The notes under the pieces were generated by a model that worked only from the letters and a program-made list of their open reading frames with translations, made no database searches and was not told the DNA's origin. The position numbers and the translations under genes were made by a program. Positions 1 through 10,955 of a stretch of DNA of 64,000 bases are shown here, one piece after another (position 1 is the stretch's first letter; each line of letters opens with the position of its first letter). This stretch comes from Rotaria sordida (taxonomy: Eukaryota; Rotifera; Eurotatoria; Philodinida; Philodinidae): NCBI GenBank assembly GCA_905250125.1, contig CAJNOL010000111.1, positions 107,710-171,709 on the forward strand. The letters are read 5' to 3'.

Positions 1-529
1 TTATATCAGACTGATCCATCATAGAGTATATCGTCAATTCATACTTGAGAACATCGAAATATCTATCATTATATTAAACTTGAAATTGTTATTGATGAAT
101 CAATGAATTTTTTCTTTTTTCTTTTTATTTAATAACTAAAATTGACATTAAATTAACTAGAAAAGCAAATCAAAAAGAACTTAATACAAATTTCGATTTT
201 ATTTCAAAATGAAAAAATAATTGAATTAAATTTCTATCTCGACATAATATTAAATGATTGATTCTTTTTTTCGATTAATTATCAATAGAAATAATAATGA
301 AAAATTCTCTATAAAACTATTAACTAAACAATTCTAGAAGGAAAATCTCTTATAACAATGATCAACTCAATCATCAAACATATATTCATCAGATTTTATT
401 TTTATTTTAAAAACTAGATCATATTCTACTATATTAAACAGAATATATGCTTTACTTTTTACTATCAATATATACAACTAGACTCTTCGATGTGGAAGTC
501 ATTTCCTCTCTCTTTCTCTTTCTCTCTCC

Positions 530-566
<37 letters not shown>

Positions 567-1490
567 GCATTCTGTCTTTCACTTTCTATCGCTTTCTACT
601 TTGTCAAATAAAGACATTGCCCACAATATTCAACGAATAGCATGTCTAGTTTTTTTCTCTTTTTTTTTTTTGGTAACTATGAAAAAATGTAAGATCCTTA
701 AGTCAACATAAATGATTGATGACAGTCATTTTCCTATAAAATGCCTCAGGATGAATCGTCAGATTCTATGAACCTCAGCATGTCCTTGTTAGAAGATTCG
801 CCGTTTGCTATCAACCATGATTAGCTTCATAAACGATAGGATTCTATATATCCTATATTAAAAGACTCTTCCAATAGATTCATTTATCACATTTCTATTT
901 TAAAATAAAGGCAGATAGGAAGTTAATTTAGAAAATAAAATCATAAAGAAGACGATTTTTTCTCGTTTCTTTCGATGTGCTTGTTTTACGATAGAGAAAT
1001 TTTCCTCGACTAATGATCATTTTACCGTTTTTTTTCTCGTCGTATTGACAAATTGTTCTATTGAGAATTAATCATTATTCTTCTTTTTTTTCTATGCTAT
1101 ATTTCGTCATTATTATATTTTTATCATCAACTTCATTTGGTTGACGTGAAATGATGTCCTAATTATTCTGTATATGTCATTAACCTTTATCGATATCGAC
1201 AGAAAACAAGTAAAGTCGTTAGAAGTTAGTATAGTTCACTTCGGTAAATCTCTTTTTCATTCCTTATTGAGCATTTTAACAATGATGAAATTGTTAGAAT
1301 ATATTGTTATGTATAAATCTCTCTTCATAGCACATTCAGTTTTCTTCCTATTCCTAACTGAATAAATGATAAGGAAATAAATAAATATTCTATTATGTAG
1401 AATTAAAAAAAGTAAATGATTGACCGATTGAAGTAATGAATGATGAATATATAGATATAGTTAATTAATAAATATTAATTTAATTATTTT
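1..1490. other. AT-rich intergenic sequence with a TC microsatellite
   Basis: No convincing gene. A pure-to-interrupted (TC)n tract lies at about 505-563, with short T-runs elsewhere. The open frame across the TC tract is simply repeat translated as Ser/Leu. A TTTTAG acceptor-like sequence near 1491 may mark the 5' splice border of the downstream peptide gene. Confidence 0.6.
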
Positions 1491-1523
1491 AGATAATTAT
1501 TCTAAAAACCGTTACTACTAAAA

Positions 1524-1844
1524 ATGAATATACAATTATCAACATTATATTGCATATGCATTGTTTTTGCTATTCCATTATTGGTATTATCAAGATCAAG
1601 AGAAGAATTTGACGATACTCTCATAGATGACATTGACAATGATCTTGATCGATTCGTTAAGTCAAATAATCAACGTCATCAACCATTCCGTTCCTTACTT
1701 TATCATGATCATGGTGTATTAAAAAAAGCAGCCGATTTTGAACAAATATTAAAACCATGTAATAGAATGCCAGCTAGTGGTCGTGGTCATGAGTATGCTG
1801 ATTGTGTACGCAGTCGTATGTTACTCATGGGTAGACGAAAATGA
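1524..1844 (+). CDS. putative neuropeptide-like prepropeptide (106 aa)
   Basis: An uninterrupted 106-codon frame. Residues 1-23 form a hydrophobic signal peptide, followed by an acidic spacer (about 27-45). A dibasic KK at 67-68 precedes a segment with exactly two cysteines, Cys79 and Cys94, and the protein ends in MLLM-G-R-R-K. Gly followed by basic residues is the classic amidation and convertase signal, so the inferred mature peptide is residues 69-102 with one disulfide loop and an amidated C-terminal Met. An acceptor-like TTTTAG sits about 30 bases upstream of the ATG, and AATAAA lies at about 1878-1883. I do not recognise the family; calcitonin-type, elevenin-type and CCHamide-type peptides differ in Cys spacing or C-terminus. 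It could also be another small secreted protein. Confidence 0.6.
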   Translation: MNIQLSTLYCICIVFAIPLLVLSRSREEFDDTLIDDIDNDLDRFVKSNNQRHQPFRSLLYHDHGVLKKAADFEQILKPCNRMPASGRGHEYADCVRSRMLLMGRRK

Positions 1845-1877
1845 ACCCAAATAGAAATATTTTAAGAAAGAATTTTA

Positions 1878-1883
1878 AATAAA
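1878..1883 (+). terminator. polyadenylation signal AATAAA of the prepropeptide gene
   Basis: AATAAA about 35 bases after the stop codon, followed by an A-rich then T-rich stretch, as expected for a 3' end. Confidence 0.45.
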
Positions 1884-1899
1884 ACAAAAAGTAACAACA

Positions 1900-4090
1900 A
1901 ATTAAAAATCAATTCTTTTTTTTTTTCCAACATTAAATACTGGCAATACTCGGTGTATATTCTTTATTTCTTTTGTTCATTCCTTTTATTCCTCATTTAT
2001 TACTAAAAAGGATGTCAATTCAACTTATCAATAAAAGAGATAAATAATCAAATATAAATATTCGAAAGAAAAAAACAAAATCAAAATAATCTTATTCATT
2101 TTTCAAAAAAGATAGATTACAAAACAAATTTGAATCAACCATTTCATACAATTAATGATACATATATATATTTAAAAAGATTGATGATAGAATCGTGTTT
2201 CTATTCTCTAGTGAATAATTTATCGATCGGTTGATCACATTAATCTAGGCATGCATTCATATTATAATAGAATTGATAATTAGTTAGTAATTAGCATCAT
2301 TTCAAATATAAACTAGTTTCACTCGTACAACTAGAAATTTTCTTTTTTTCTTATACGCCTTTTTTTTAGATTATCATCTTAGACCAACTCAACAGAATAT
2401 ATCAAACTCAAATGAGAAAAATATATTCTTTTTAGTTGCATTAATAATCGTATTTCATAGAAATTAAAGATATTATTTATATTTATTAATGATCAGATTT
2501 AATATATAAATCAAATTATCTGGGTCATCTTTCTTTTTTATAGTTTTATATCGTCTTAATTATAATATAATATTATATATATATATATAGAATTTTGTAT
2601 TCTAGACAAACTACAAATGTTTTATTTTGACACTATAGAATAAATAAATGATGTTGAATAAATCGAATTTGAATTAGTATTTACTCTGATCTGTCATTTT
2701 TCTAATATATATAAGTGGTTTGAAGAGTAGATATTATCGTTTTAATTCAAATATTGAAAATTTCTTGTTTATTAATGAATTTTAATATTAAATTTGTAAA
2801 TAAAGAATTGAATTGATAGAAATCTAATATATTCTATATTGTCTAATATAAGTTATAGATTATTATTGATGAAATAAGTTGGAATAAAAAGAAAATCTCT
2901 TTATCAATATCATTTTGAGATAAATATATAAAAGAAAATCTGAATGATTTTTATTGGAAAATGGAAAATTTATCATTATAATTTCGTTGTCATTGTCAAA
3001 TGCGTCTTCGAATATGAAATCAATTTCCTATTTAAACATATATGATAATGCATGATGATAAAATGTATCATTGATAAACATGTTTAACATATGTTAGAAA
3101 TGATAAGATAAACTATATTTCATTTTTAAATAATAAAAATGATTTTTTTCGATCTTAAACGATCAGTCAGTAACCAGATTCGAGCACTGGATTAGTGTTT
3201 CCTAGTTCCTACCATTTTCCGGAGTTTTCCGGTCGGAAACGGCATCTTCTCTGTGGGTTCTCACCGGATATTCATGATTCCAGGCGGCGTAATCATTGAC
3301 CTAATGTCTTATATGTGTATATAGAGTAGATGTTTTCTCTTTTAAAGATAAATATAAATAAATATGATGATGTTATATAATAAATGATTATTATTTTAAT
3401 TTTATATAATAGTAAATGATATGTGAATATATATATGATCAACTAATAAACTATTAAATAATAAAATAAAATAAAATATGCTTTTTTTTCTCTTGGTTTT
3501 TTTTTCAAGGTCATTTTTATGTTTTATTTCCGATTAACATGTGTTGTTTTTTTTGTTGTTGTTCGCTTTTAGATTGGCAATAATCGTCTACGAGAGAAAA
3601 TTGCCATCGTTATATTTAAAATAAAATATAAAAATGACCTTGAAAATAGAAGATTTTTTTTCTTGTTTTTTTTTTAATAGTCAAGTCATTATTAATAGAT
3701 ATATATCTATAGGAATATTTCACATCACTCCTAAGACGTAACATAGTGAACAACCTGAATAATATTATGTTAAATATCCACCAATATATTTAATTACTTT
3801 TTTTTTTTGTTTTTCTTCTAATAGACTTGTTTAAAATAATTTATGATAAAAATTGAAAATTGTTTTTCTCTCTCTATTTTCTTAGAAGAATTTATTTTTT
3901 AGACATAAAATAAAAATAATGATTAATAATTATAATTTAATAGAATATTCGAAATATTTGATTAATTACAAAATAAATAATCATTTTCGATATATATTAT
4001 TGATTTAATTATTATTAATTTATATTTTCAAAAGATTATTCAAAGAAAAATAAAAACAAAGAAGGTCGAATTGCCTTAACGATAGAAGAA
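1900..4090. other. AT-rich intergenic sequence
   Basis: No gene seen. Between about 3170 and 3305 a GC-richer patch with repeated TTTTCCGG motifs stands out and may be a transposon relic. At about 3505-3645 two arms (TTTCAAGGTCATTTTTAT and its complement) form an imperfect inverted repeat of about 140 bp. Confidence 0.5.
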
Positions 4091-4091
4091 T

Positions 4092-4097
4092 TTTATT
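4092..4097 (-). terminator. polyadenylation signal of the modular secreted gene
   Basis: AATAAA on the minus strand about 56 bases past the TAA stop at 4153-4155. Confidence 0.5.
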
Positions 4098-4152
4098 GAA
4101 AAAATCGAATTCATGATTCTTTCAGTAAATATCGAGAAAAAAAAAACGATTT

Positions 4153-5287
4153 TTAACGTCGACCAATTCCGCTTTGGGAGAAGTTGGCTAAAATACCAGC
4201 AAGATGAAGAATAGCACCTAAATTAGAAATAAAATAGAAAACATTCAATAATAATCAATATATAAAACATACTATTAAGTGCATTTTCAACAACAGGTTT
4301 TACTTGATTTGTATAGAGACCAGTAGCATGTCCAACAAGATCATCGATGATTGGTCCACGAGCATCATTATTCAATTGACGTTTACCAAGATCAATACCA
4401 TTTGTACCAATACCAGCGAGTACTTGAGCGGCCATAAGAGCACCACCTTTTGTTTTTTTATAAATCAATTTATTTATTATATTAATTATAAGATAAAACT
4501 AACTTTGAAGAGCTTGTTCAATTGGACCTTGAACTATATTTGTCCAAACACTTTGTAAACCATTAAGAAGACCATTGCCCAATGTATCAAAGAAACCACG
4601 AATTTCTGCTTGTCGACTAGCAAGTTCACTCAAATCACGTTTACCAAAGAGACTTGACAAGTTAACACCATTGGTACCAATACCAGCAAGAACTTGAGCT
4701 NNNNNNNNNNTCATCAATAAAACGTGCTTCTTCTGCATTTAAATCACGTTTACCAAAGAGATTTGACAAGTTAATACCATTAACACCAATACCGGCAAGA
4801 GCTTGAGCAGCCATCAGAGAAAGTCCTAAAAGAATTTTTTTTTTGTTCATTAAAATCTTGATAATAATTGATTTTAATTTACCTTGAATAGCATTTTGAA
4901 GAGGTGGTTTTACTGCATTGTTCCATAAATCATCAATGAAATCTCGAAGTTCAACATTAGATAAATGAATTGTGCGACCACCAGGAGCAGGAATACCTGT
5001 TTGAGCAATACCAGCTAAAACTTGTGCACTTAATAGAGCCATATCTTTAATAAAAATATAAAGTTGCTTTATTTTTTTCTTGGAATTTAATTAATAAATC
5101 TAGAGTAATACAAACTTTGGACAATATGATTAAGTGGTGGATAGACAACTTGAGCATAAAAATCGGTGAGGATGCTGAAAAGACGGGGTTCTGTTTCAAT
5201 CGAACGTTTTTTAGCATCAGATAGATGATAAGCATAACTTGATGCAACAAGACCAACAACAAGTAGAACAATCAATTGGGAACGCAT
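4153..5287 (-). CDS. secreted protein built of repeated phase 1-1 exons (LAGIG-N-G modules)
   Basis: Coding exons in order: 5287-5116, 5044-4883, 4825 to the gap, gap to 4504, 4446-4273, 4217-4153. Exon 1 carries a signal peptide (about residues 1-19, ending SSYA) and a dibasic KKR. Each later exon starts with a hydrophobic block of the type AAQVLAGIGTNGI. Modules 2, 3 and 4 then have a GKR basic site, and a D/F-rich amphipathic tail ends near PxxxNAIQ. Every readable splice junction is phase 1, so modules can be gained or lost without changing frame. The last exon is short (LAGILANFSQSGIGRR). The 10-N gap hides the end of one module, an intron and the start of the next. NLF-GKR and SLF-GKR could be amidation sites, so a peptide precursor is possible, but an amphipathic structural or defence protein is equally compatible. 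Family not recognised. Confidence 0.72.
4701..4710. other. 10-N assembly gap inside the modular gene
   Basis: Ten Ns of arbitrary length fall between two near-identical exon modules, where an assembler would be expected to collapse repeats. The missing part must contain at least a module tail, an intron and a module start. Confidence 0.95.
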
Positions 5288-5292
5288 CTTTG

Positions 5293-5368
5293 CTAAACAA
5301 TATATTTTAATATAGAAATAAGATTTAAAAAAAAAACGAATAATATTAATAAATTGTATTTATCTTAC
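5293..5368 (-). other. 5' UTR intron of the modular secreted gene
   Basis: GTAAGA donor and TTGTTTAG acceptor bound a 76-nt AT-rich intron. The next exon reads CAAAG then ATG at 5287. Confidence 0.55.
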
Positions 5369-5424
5369 CCTTTCGTTAAGTGATTGACTGAAAGAATTAA
5401 ATTATTTTAGTTTAATTCATCTCT

Positions 5425-5433
5425 TTTTATATA
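5425..5433 (-). promoter_or_regulatory. TATA box of the modular secreted gene
   Basis: TATATAAAA on the minus strand, about 140 bases upstream of the ATG. Between them lies a 5' UTR with its own intron: donor GTAAGA at 5368 and acceptor TTTAG ending at 5293. A TCAGTC initiator-like motif at 5386-5391 is a possible start region, though its spacing from the TATA box is slightly long. Confidence 0.5.
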
Positions 5434-5439
5434 TGTCTT

Positions 5440-6035
5440 TTATCAGATAAAAATTGGACTATGTGGGCTGTCAGTTGCTTTTTTTTCTCATGCTAGAATA
5501 CATTTTCACAGACATCCGGTGCTTGTTTCCATAACTCTTTGCCTACACAATATTTTTTATTTTAATCAAATAATATATTTCAATTGGTTTTTTTTTGAAA
5601 GCATCTCATTTATCTAGAATCCCTTTTTTTTTTGTCTTTTTTATCTTTATTTACTAATAAATCTATTATAAAAAAATCAATAGTATACAACCTCGATTAA
5701 ATTTATTTTTGCTTTTCAACAAAATACTATAAGTAAAATACTAACGTCATTAATGCATATTTAGACAAGTTTTACTTAGTTTTATTTGATGTTTATATGC
5801 ATTTTAAATGAATTTTACTTCGATCGTTAGTAAAAAAACCAAATCGTCTTCTATTATTTGATAATGATAAAATCTTTAAAGAATATTTAAAATATTCAAT
5901 TTTATCAATAAGACAAGAGCATAAATTGACTAAAAAATAATCTTTAAATATAAAAGACATATGATTTTATATGAAAAAAAAACTGAATATTTAATTAATA
6001 TAAAAAAGAAAAATAAATAAAATAATATTGTTGAT
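5440..6035. other. AT-rich intergenic sequence
   Basis: About 600 bases between two minus-strand genes. I see no coding exon, RNA or clear repeat. Confidence 0.5.
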
Positions 6036-7001
6036 TTAATCAGGATAATAATTAAGTACTTTTGATCGTTCTCGTTGACAATCTAAACAACGACAATCAG
6101 GTAAAGTAGATGAATTATTTTTATCATAAAATCGTCTATTTATTCTTCCTGTTGTTATATTATAACGATCAGTATGAACTTCTTTTTGATATATATGTGG
6201 ATAACCATCATCATCAATTATAGATCTTTGATTAGAAAAATCTATTGGAGATACTCCACGAGTTTTTGTTGAAGGTTGATCAGTTTGAGAACTACGTGCT
6301 TTTCTTTCTATCAAAGGTATTGGAAGTTGAGATTGATCTGATATATAATAAGGAACATCTGATTGACGATCATTTTGAGAATAGAAATAACCTGTTCCTT
6401 GTTGTTGTTGTTGTTGAGCTGGTTGTGATCCTGATGATGGTGGATATGGATATACATGATATTGTATTACTGGTGGTAGAGCATTTATTCCTGCTGATTT
6501 CGGAGTAAAATGATATACTTCAAGACGACTTAAATCAGCATCTTTTTTATGTGAACTAATTATATCAGAATTTGATCGCATTTGTGTATATTGACCAGGA
6601 TTTTCATAAGGAAGATTAGTTGACGATGGAAGAACATATGGTTGTGAGTTAGGATAATATGTACCCGATCCATATGGATCTACTGGTAATTGAGTTGGTT
6701 GAGAATAAGGAATATATTCATTTTGAATTGGTTGGGAATTATCCGGTGGTTGTAGAAAAGGTTCTCTTTCTCTCATTTCAAGAAGATAAGTGTCATAAGC
6801 ACCATCATAACGTGGATAATAATATTGTGGTATACGTGTGAGAGAAGGATTTCTTTGATCATTTATCGGAGGAAGAGAAGGAGGAAGATTAGAATTGACT
6901 GGAGGAGGTGGCATCATCATTGCACGATAAGGTGATGATGGATCATACGATTTTAAATAACCACCATTCTCTAAACCTAATCGATTAGGATTTGGTTGCA
7001 T
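6036..7001 (-). CDS. proline/tyrosine/glutamine-rich hypothetical protein
   Basis: A single open exon. The frame opens at 7058, but the Met at 7001 (MQPNPNR) is the likelier start because the upstream residues are Lys-rich and follow an AT-rich leader; that gives 321 aa. The body is low complexity: PPPP and Pro-Ser runs near the N-terminus, many YYxP and YPYPP motifs, and a Gln run (seven residues) mid-protein. The C-terminus has a compact Cys motif, CRCLDCQRERSK, which could bind metal. No signal peptide or membrane segment is seen. It is the most downstream of four minus-strand genes in a row. Function unknown; an upstream non-coding exon cannot be excluded. Confidence 0.6.
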   Translation of the reverse strand: MQPNPNRLGLENGGYLKSYDPSSPYRAMMMPPPPVNSNLPPSLPPINDQRNPSLTRIPQYYYPRYDGAYDTYLLEMREREPFLQPPDNSQPIQNEYIPYSQPTQLPVDPYGSGTYYPNSQPYVLPSSTNLPYENPGQYTQMRSNSDIISSHKKDADLSRLEVYHFTPKSAGINALPPVIQYHVYPYPPSSGSQPAQQQQQQGTGYFYSQNDRQSDVPYYISDQSQLPIPLIERKARSSQTDQPSTKTRGVSPIDFSNQRSIIDDDGYPHIYQKEVHTDRYNITTGRINRRFYDKNNSSTLPDCRCLDCQRERSKVLNYYPD

Positions 7002-7345
7002 TTTTTTACCGGTAAAATAAATCTTTTCGTTTGACTTTGTTTTTTTCTTCACTCTCACTCAAAATAAGAAAAAAAACTCGATTTAATCATGTGAAAATGC
7101 GTTATTTTTTTTTTAATGGTTAAATAAGAGAATCGCAACAGTAATAATAAGAATAACAACGTTTTCATTTACATAACCTACAGAAATCTTATTCATTCTT
7201 CGTTGGTTTATTTTCGTTACTAACAACAATTTCGATTGAATTAATTGACAACTTTGTTTATATCAAAAAGTATTTATAGTATATAGATTTATATTATTTT
7301 ATATATATATGAGATATAAATCGAGAAATATTTATTAAAATATTA

Positions 7346-7941
7346 TTATCTATTCTGTAATTGATACCATTTTGGAGTAACATAGTGATAATCAATTTGT
7401 CTATGTGATTTTGGTCCATGAACAGAATTAATTGGCATATACCACCAACGAGGATCATATGTTTCTCCATATCGATCATAACGATAAAGATTATTATTCA
7501 ATGATTGATCTTTATTATTGATAGAATGATAATTATCATATTTTCTATATTCATATCTATTATATTTATCATAATGATGATAAATATGTGGAATATGAAG
7601 ATATTCTTCATCATCTTTTTGTGTTGTTTCAATTATTTTTTTTGGTTTTGTATGATGTTGATGAGGAGAATTTGAATATTTAATTTGATTCTCTACTGAT
7701 TTATCGATGTCAACTATTTATATAATAAATAATAGTCTAATGAAATAATAAAATAAAATAAAATAACGTTACCAACACCTGTTGGTATTAAAGGTTGATT
7801 AGTTGGTGTTTGATTATCGAATGTATGAGTGGATATTTGAGCGAATTTTCCATCAATATGAGAAAATAATCGATTTTTATTTTGTTCATCTGTATTTTTA
7901 TGTTTGTTTATTGGAGTATGATGAGCTTTTTTCTTTGACAT
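7346..7941 (-). CDS. His/Tyr-rich hypothetical protein, two exons (178 aa)
   Basis: Exon 1 7941-7773 starts MSKKKAHHTPINKH and ends at a GTAACG donor. Exon 2 7713-7346 follows an AAATAG acceptor and ends in TAA at 7346-7348. The junction is phase 1 and keeps the frame. The second exon is rich in His and Tyr (HIYHHYDKYNRYEYRKY) and contains a tryptophan patch, YDPRWWYMP. No signal peptide or transmembrane helix. Like the gene downstream it is hydrophilic and low complexity, and it may be a distant relative. Function unknown. Confidence 0.6.
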
Positions 7942-7944
7942 TTT

Positions 7945-8799
7945 ATATTAAGATTAGAAAGTGAAATGAATGTCTCATGTTTATTTTCCCTCTATTCTTT
8001 TCATTTATGTACACAATATGAAAGAATAAATAATAACTTGATTAAAAATAAAAAAATAACATCAGATTTGTTTTACTTGTAGAATTCTTGTTCGTTTTTT
8101 TTTTCATCATAAATTTCGAAATACGTTAACAGCATCCACAAAAATTCCTGTTTTTCATTTGTCGACATTTAAAGGTTCTCTAATCGAATGACATAGAAAC
8201 AAAAATTTTTCATGTTTTTTTCGATCCTTAAAAAAAAGGCAATTTTCGATGATCATCTATACAAAAAAGTCAGATTCTACAGGTCCACTGTGTTGTGTGG
8301 GTCATCAATGCATCCTTCTACCCATTTTAAGTAGTTTAGCATGTTTATTAAAATGAACTTTTTTAGAGAAAAATTCAAGTTTTTCTTCGAAACACTTCGA
8401 TCAATGAAGTTGAAATTTTTTGTGTGACAACTAGGACCAAATGGGGGTGTATATATGTTTTTTTGTTTCTTAAAATAATCTTCTGCTGATTTTTAACAGA
8501 TCTTAGAAAATTTTCCCTAGAGAAAAAAAAACATGTATTTTGACAGAACTTCCGCTATTTCAGTTTTCTTAAGGAAAGGAAACAATATTTTACAGTTTGC
8601 GAGAGAGACAAGTTCAGGTTATTATTGGCTGATGCCCCCCCCAATATCTCATAGAAGGAAGCATCTGGGAATTTCGAGTCTATGACAAGATTGATTCTAT
8701 TAGTCGAGTTGTATCTATCCTGAAAGATTCATAATTTTTGGTCGAGTCATCGTTGAGAAATCTGATAGAGGAAGCAGATTTTGTTAAATGAAAAGAAAT
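7945..8799. other. intergenic sequence with repeat-like, GC-richer patch
   Basis: No gene. From about 8250 to 8760 the base composition is less AT-rich than around it, with a run of seven C at about 8635-8641, suggesting a decayed repeat insertion. No terminal repeats recognised. Confidence 0.4.
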
Positions 8800-9705
8800 T
8801 TATTTATTTGTTGAACAATGTTGATAACATAAACAACATTTAAGAAGCATAGCAGCAATATCATCGTCAAAATATTCTCGAATTTTATGATAAAAATCTA
8901 AACATTTTTCAACATCTTTTCTGGCATTTTGATATTTTTTCCCCGGATATTCAATTGGATAATGTAATGATGATTGATTCTCTCGTTTTTTTGCTATACT
9001 ATTTGATTGAAGAGTTTTTCTATAAAAATTTTCATTTGAATCAAATGAATCTTCTGATAAATCTGAATCTAATAGAATTGAAATAAAATAAATATTTGTT
9101 TGTTTTTTTCTATATTATTTATAAATATGATTATTTACCTGATGATATGCTTTTATTATCATCTTCGATATCGATTGAAGATTTTTTCGATTTATTTTCA
9201 ATATCTGTCGATGGAATAAATTTATCTATTAATATATAAAATAATAAATCTATGTTTAATATCTAATAGATAAATGATTACTTGATTTTTTATCATTATT
9301 TTCTTTACTATTTAATAAATCAATAGATAGTTTACCAGTTTTTATTTTATTTTTCTCATGAATTTTCGAAGGTTCTAAAAATAAAAATAAATTATTCTTA
9401 TTTATCTAGGAAATATTTCTATTAAGATAAAAGAAAAATTTACTTTTGTTATTTTTGTTTTGTTTTTTGTGAATATTATTTGGTAAATGAATAAATGATT
9501 GTGATGAACTTGGTGATAAAATAAAATGTTGAGATGTTTTATTTATTCTAGTTTTATATGATGATAAACTATGATTATCATCTTTATATGATTTCATTGA
9601 AATATAATCATTCACTTTTTTAGATTTATCTTTATTCATATTATTTTCTTTTGCTTTATCAGATCGATTTACATAATTCAAGTCATTTTTATCAAAACAA
9701 TCCAT
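8800..9705 (-). CDS. hydrophilic hypothetical protein, four exons (236 aa)
   Basis: Exons 9705-9444, 9374-9282, 9225-9139 and 9068-8800. All three introns are phase 1 with good GT-AG ends, and the frame stays open through to TAA at 8800-8802. The first three exons encode a charged, Lys/Asn/Ser-rich, probably disordered region. The last exon is better structured, with the motif YPGKKYQNARKDVEKC and a Cys-containing C-terminus (LLKCCLCYQHC). The second and third exons are short and similar in composition (K-S-K-K, D-I-E-N), perhaps duplicated. No signal peptide or membrane span. Not recognised. Confidence 0.62.
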
Positions 9706-10168
9706 CGCTTCTTTCTAATAAAAAACAATATTTTATCTTCAATGTTACAGAATAAGATTTTTCGAATTCTATTATCAAATTTGATTTATCTATTTGATTA
9801 AAAGACAGCTGACTGCATAAAGCGGAGTAGCTGATTTGATAATTTCACCATGATAACATTTATCTTCTCAATGCATTAGGAACAACTAAAGTTAACTATT
9901 TGTTCTTCACATCTAATCATCATTTCGAAATAAGAATAAATCGAACAAATAGCTGTCAGTTTCCTGAAAGTCTAACATATTGAAATAGGATATATCGTAC
10001 AGAATCAGATTCTGTTATTTTTCAGGTTGATAGAGTCACTCACTTTTTCTACTCTGGATTTGTTCGAGTGTCAGTCTAGTTAGTTTTTATATTCTTTATT
10101 TAAATATTAAGATCATTTTTAGGAATAAATATTGAAAGTATATAACATGTTTTTATATAAGGATTAAA
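9706..10168. other. intergenic spacer
   Basis: About 460 AT-rich bases between two minus-strand genes. Nothing recognisable apart from likely untranslated sequence. Confidence 0.5.
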
Positions 10169-10955
10169 CTAATTTAGTATATTCGCTTTTTTTTCTATAT
10201 TGTTCCGAATGCTGTTTGTCCTACTGGACGAGACAAACAGGATTTTAGTATTAACAATAATAGAAAAAAAAAAGGTGTTTACTATAATATCTGAACTAAG
10301 CCATCGAATAATATCATTTGGTGTTAACCATGGAGTTTTAGACATTATTTGTCGAATTAATGATGGAAGACAACAACATAATAGAGCTATTTCTTCTTCA
10401 CCTATTTTATAACGTATATTATTAATAATTTCATCTGTAATCATTTTTATACAATTTTCCGATGGAATAGATAAATATTGAACATGGCCTGTTTCTCTAT
10501 TTAATATTGGTTGCATTGGAGCTCGATTTCCATCAATAGAACTTGAATGACAGACATAATCACAACCTGATTTCGTCGGAGAAATACCAGAAAGAGTATT
10601 CGAACAAGTTGGTTCTTTGCAACATAGGAGTGGTACTCGAATATTCTCGATACCATATGATGAACAAATTGGATTTGTTGAAGTAGTATAACAAGGTTTA
10701 TATTTATCAGACGAACATTCTCTACAAGTATTATGTTAGAAAAATGATTAAAAATAAAAATCATTTTTATAAACTCATCTTTTATCTTGGTTAAGAATAA
10801 AAATATTTACAAATATCAACATACTCTTGTGAAAAAGTGGCAAATCCGCTAATAGGATAATGACAAGTTTGTTCAATGCGACAACGTTCTCGAAGAATTG
10901 ATCGACAATTTTCACCAATTGAATTTATTGGTATTGATGATGATGCGTTATTCAT
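10169..10955 (-). CDS. cysteine-rich hypothetical protein, two exons
   Basis: Exon 1 10955-10825 (MNNASSSIPIN) ends at a consensus GTATGT donor. Exon 2 starts at 10721 after an ACTTGTAG acceptor and stays open to the stop at 10169-10171. The phase 2 junction restores Glu and keeps the frame, giving up to 227 aa. About 17 cysteines are concentrated in the first two thirds, including LLCCKEPTC and CDYVC. The last 35 or so codons look AT-rich and intron-like, and a GTAAAC donor at the ATIIVN boundary leaves a further splice possible, so the C-terminus is uncertain. There is no hydrophobic signal, so the Cys pattern may be metal binding rather than disulfides. Family unknown. Confidence 0.58.

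Noticed and set aside
490-711. 73-codon Ser/Leu frame
   Set aside because: It is the translation of a TC microsatellite and flanking T-rich DNA.
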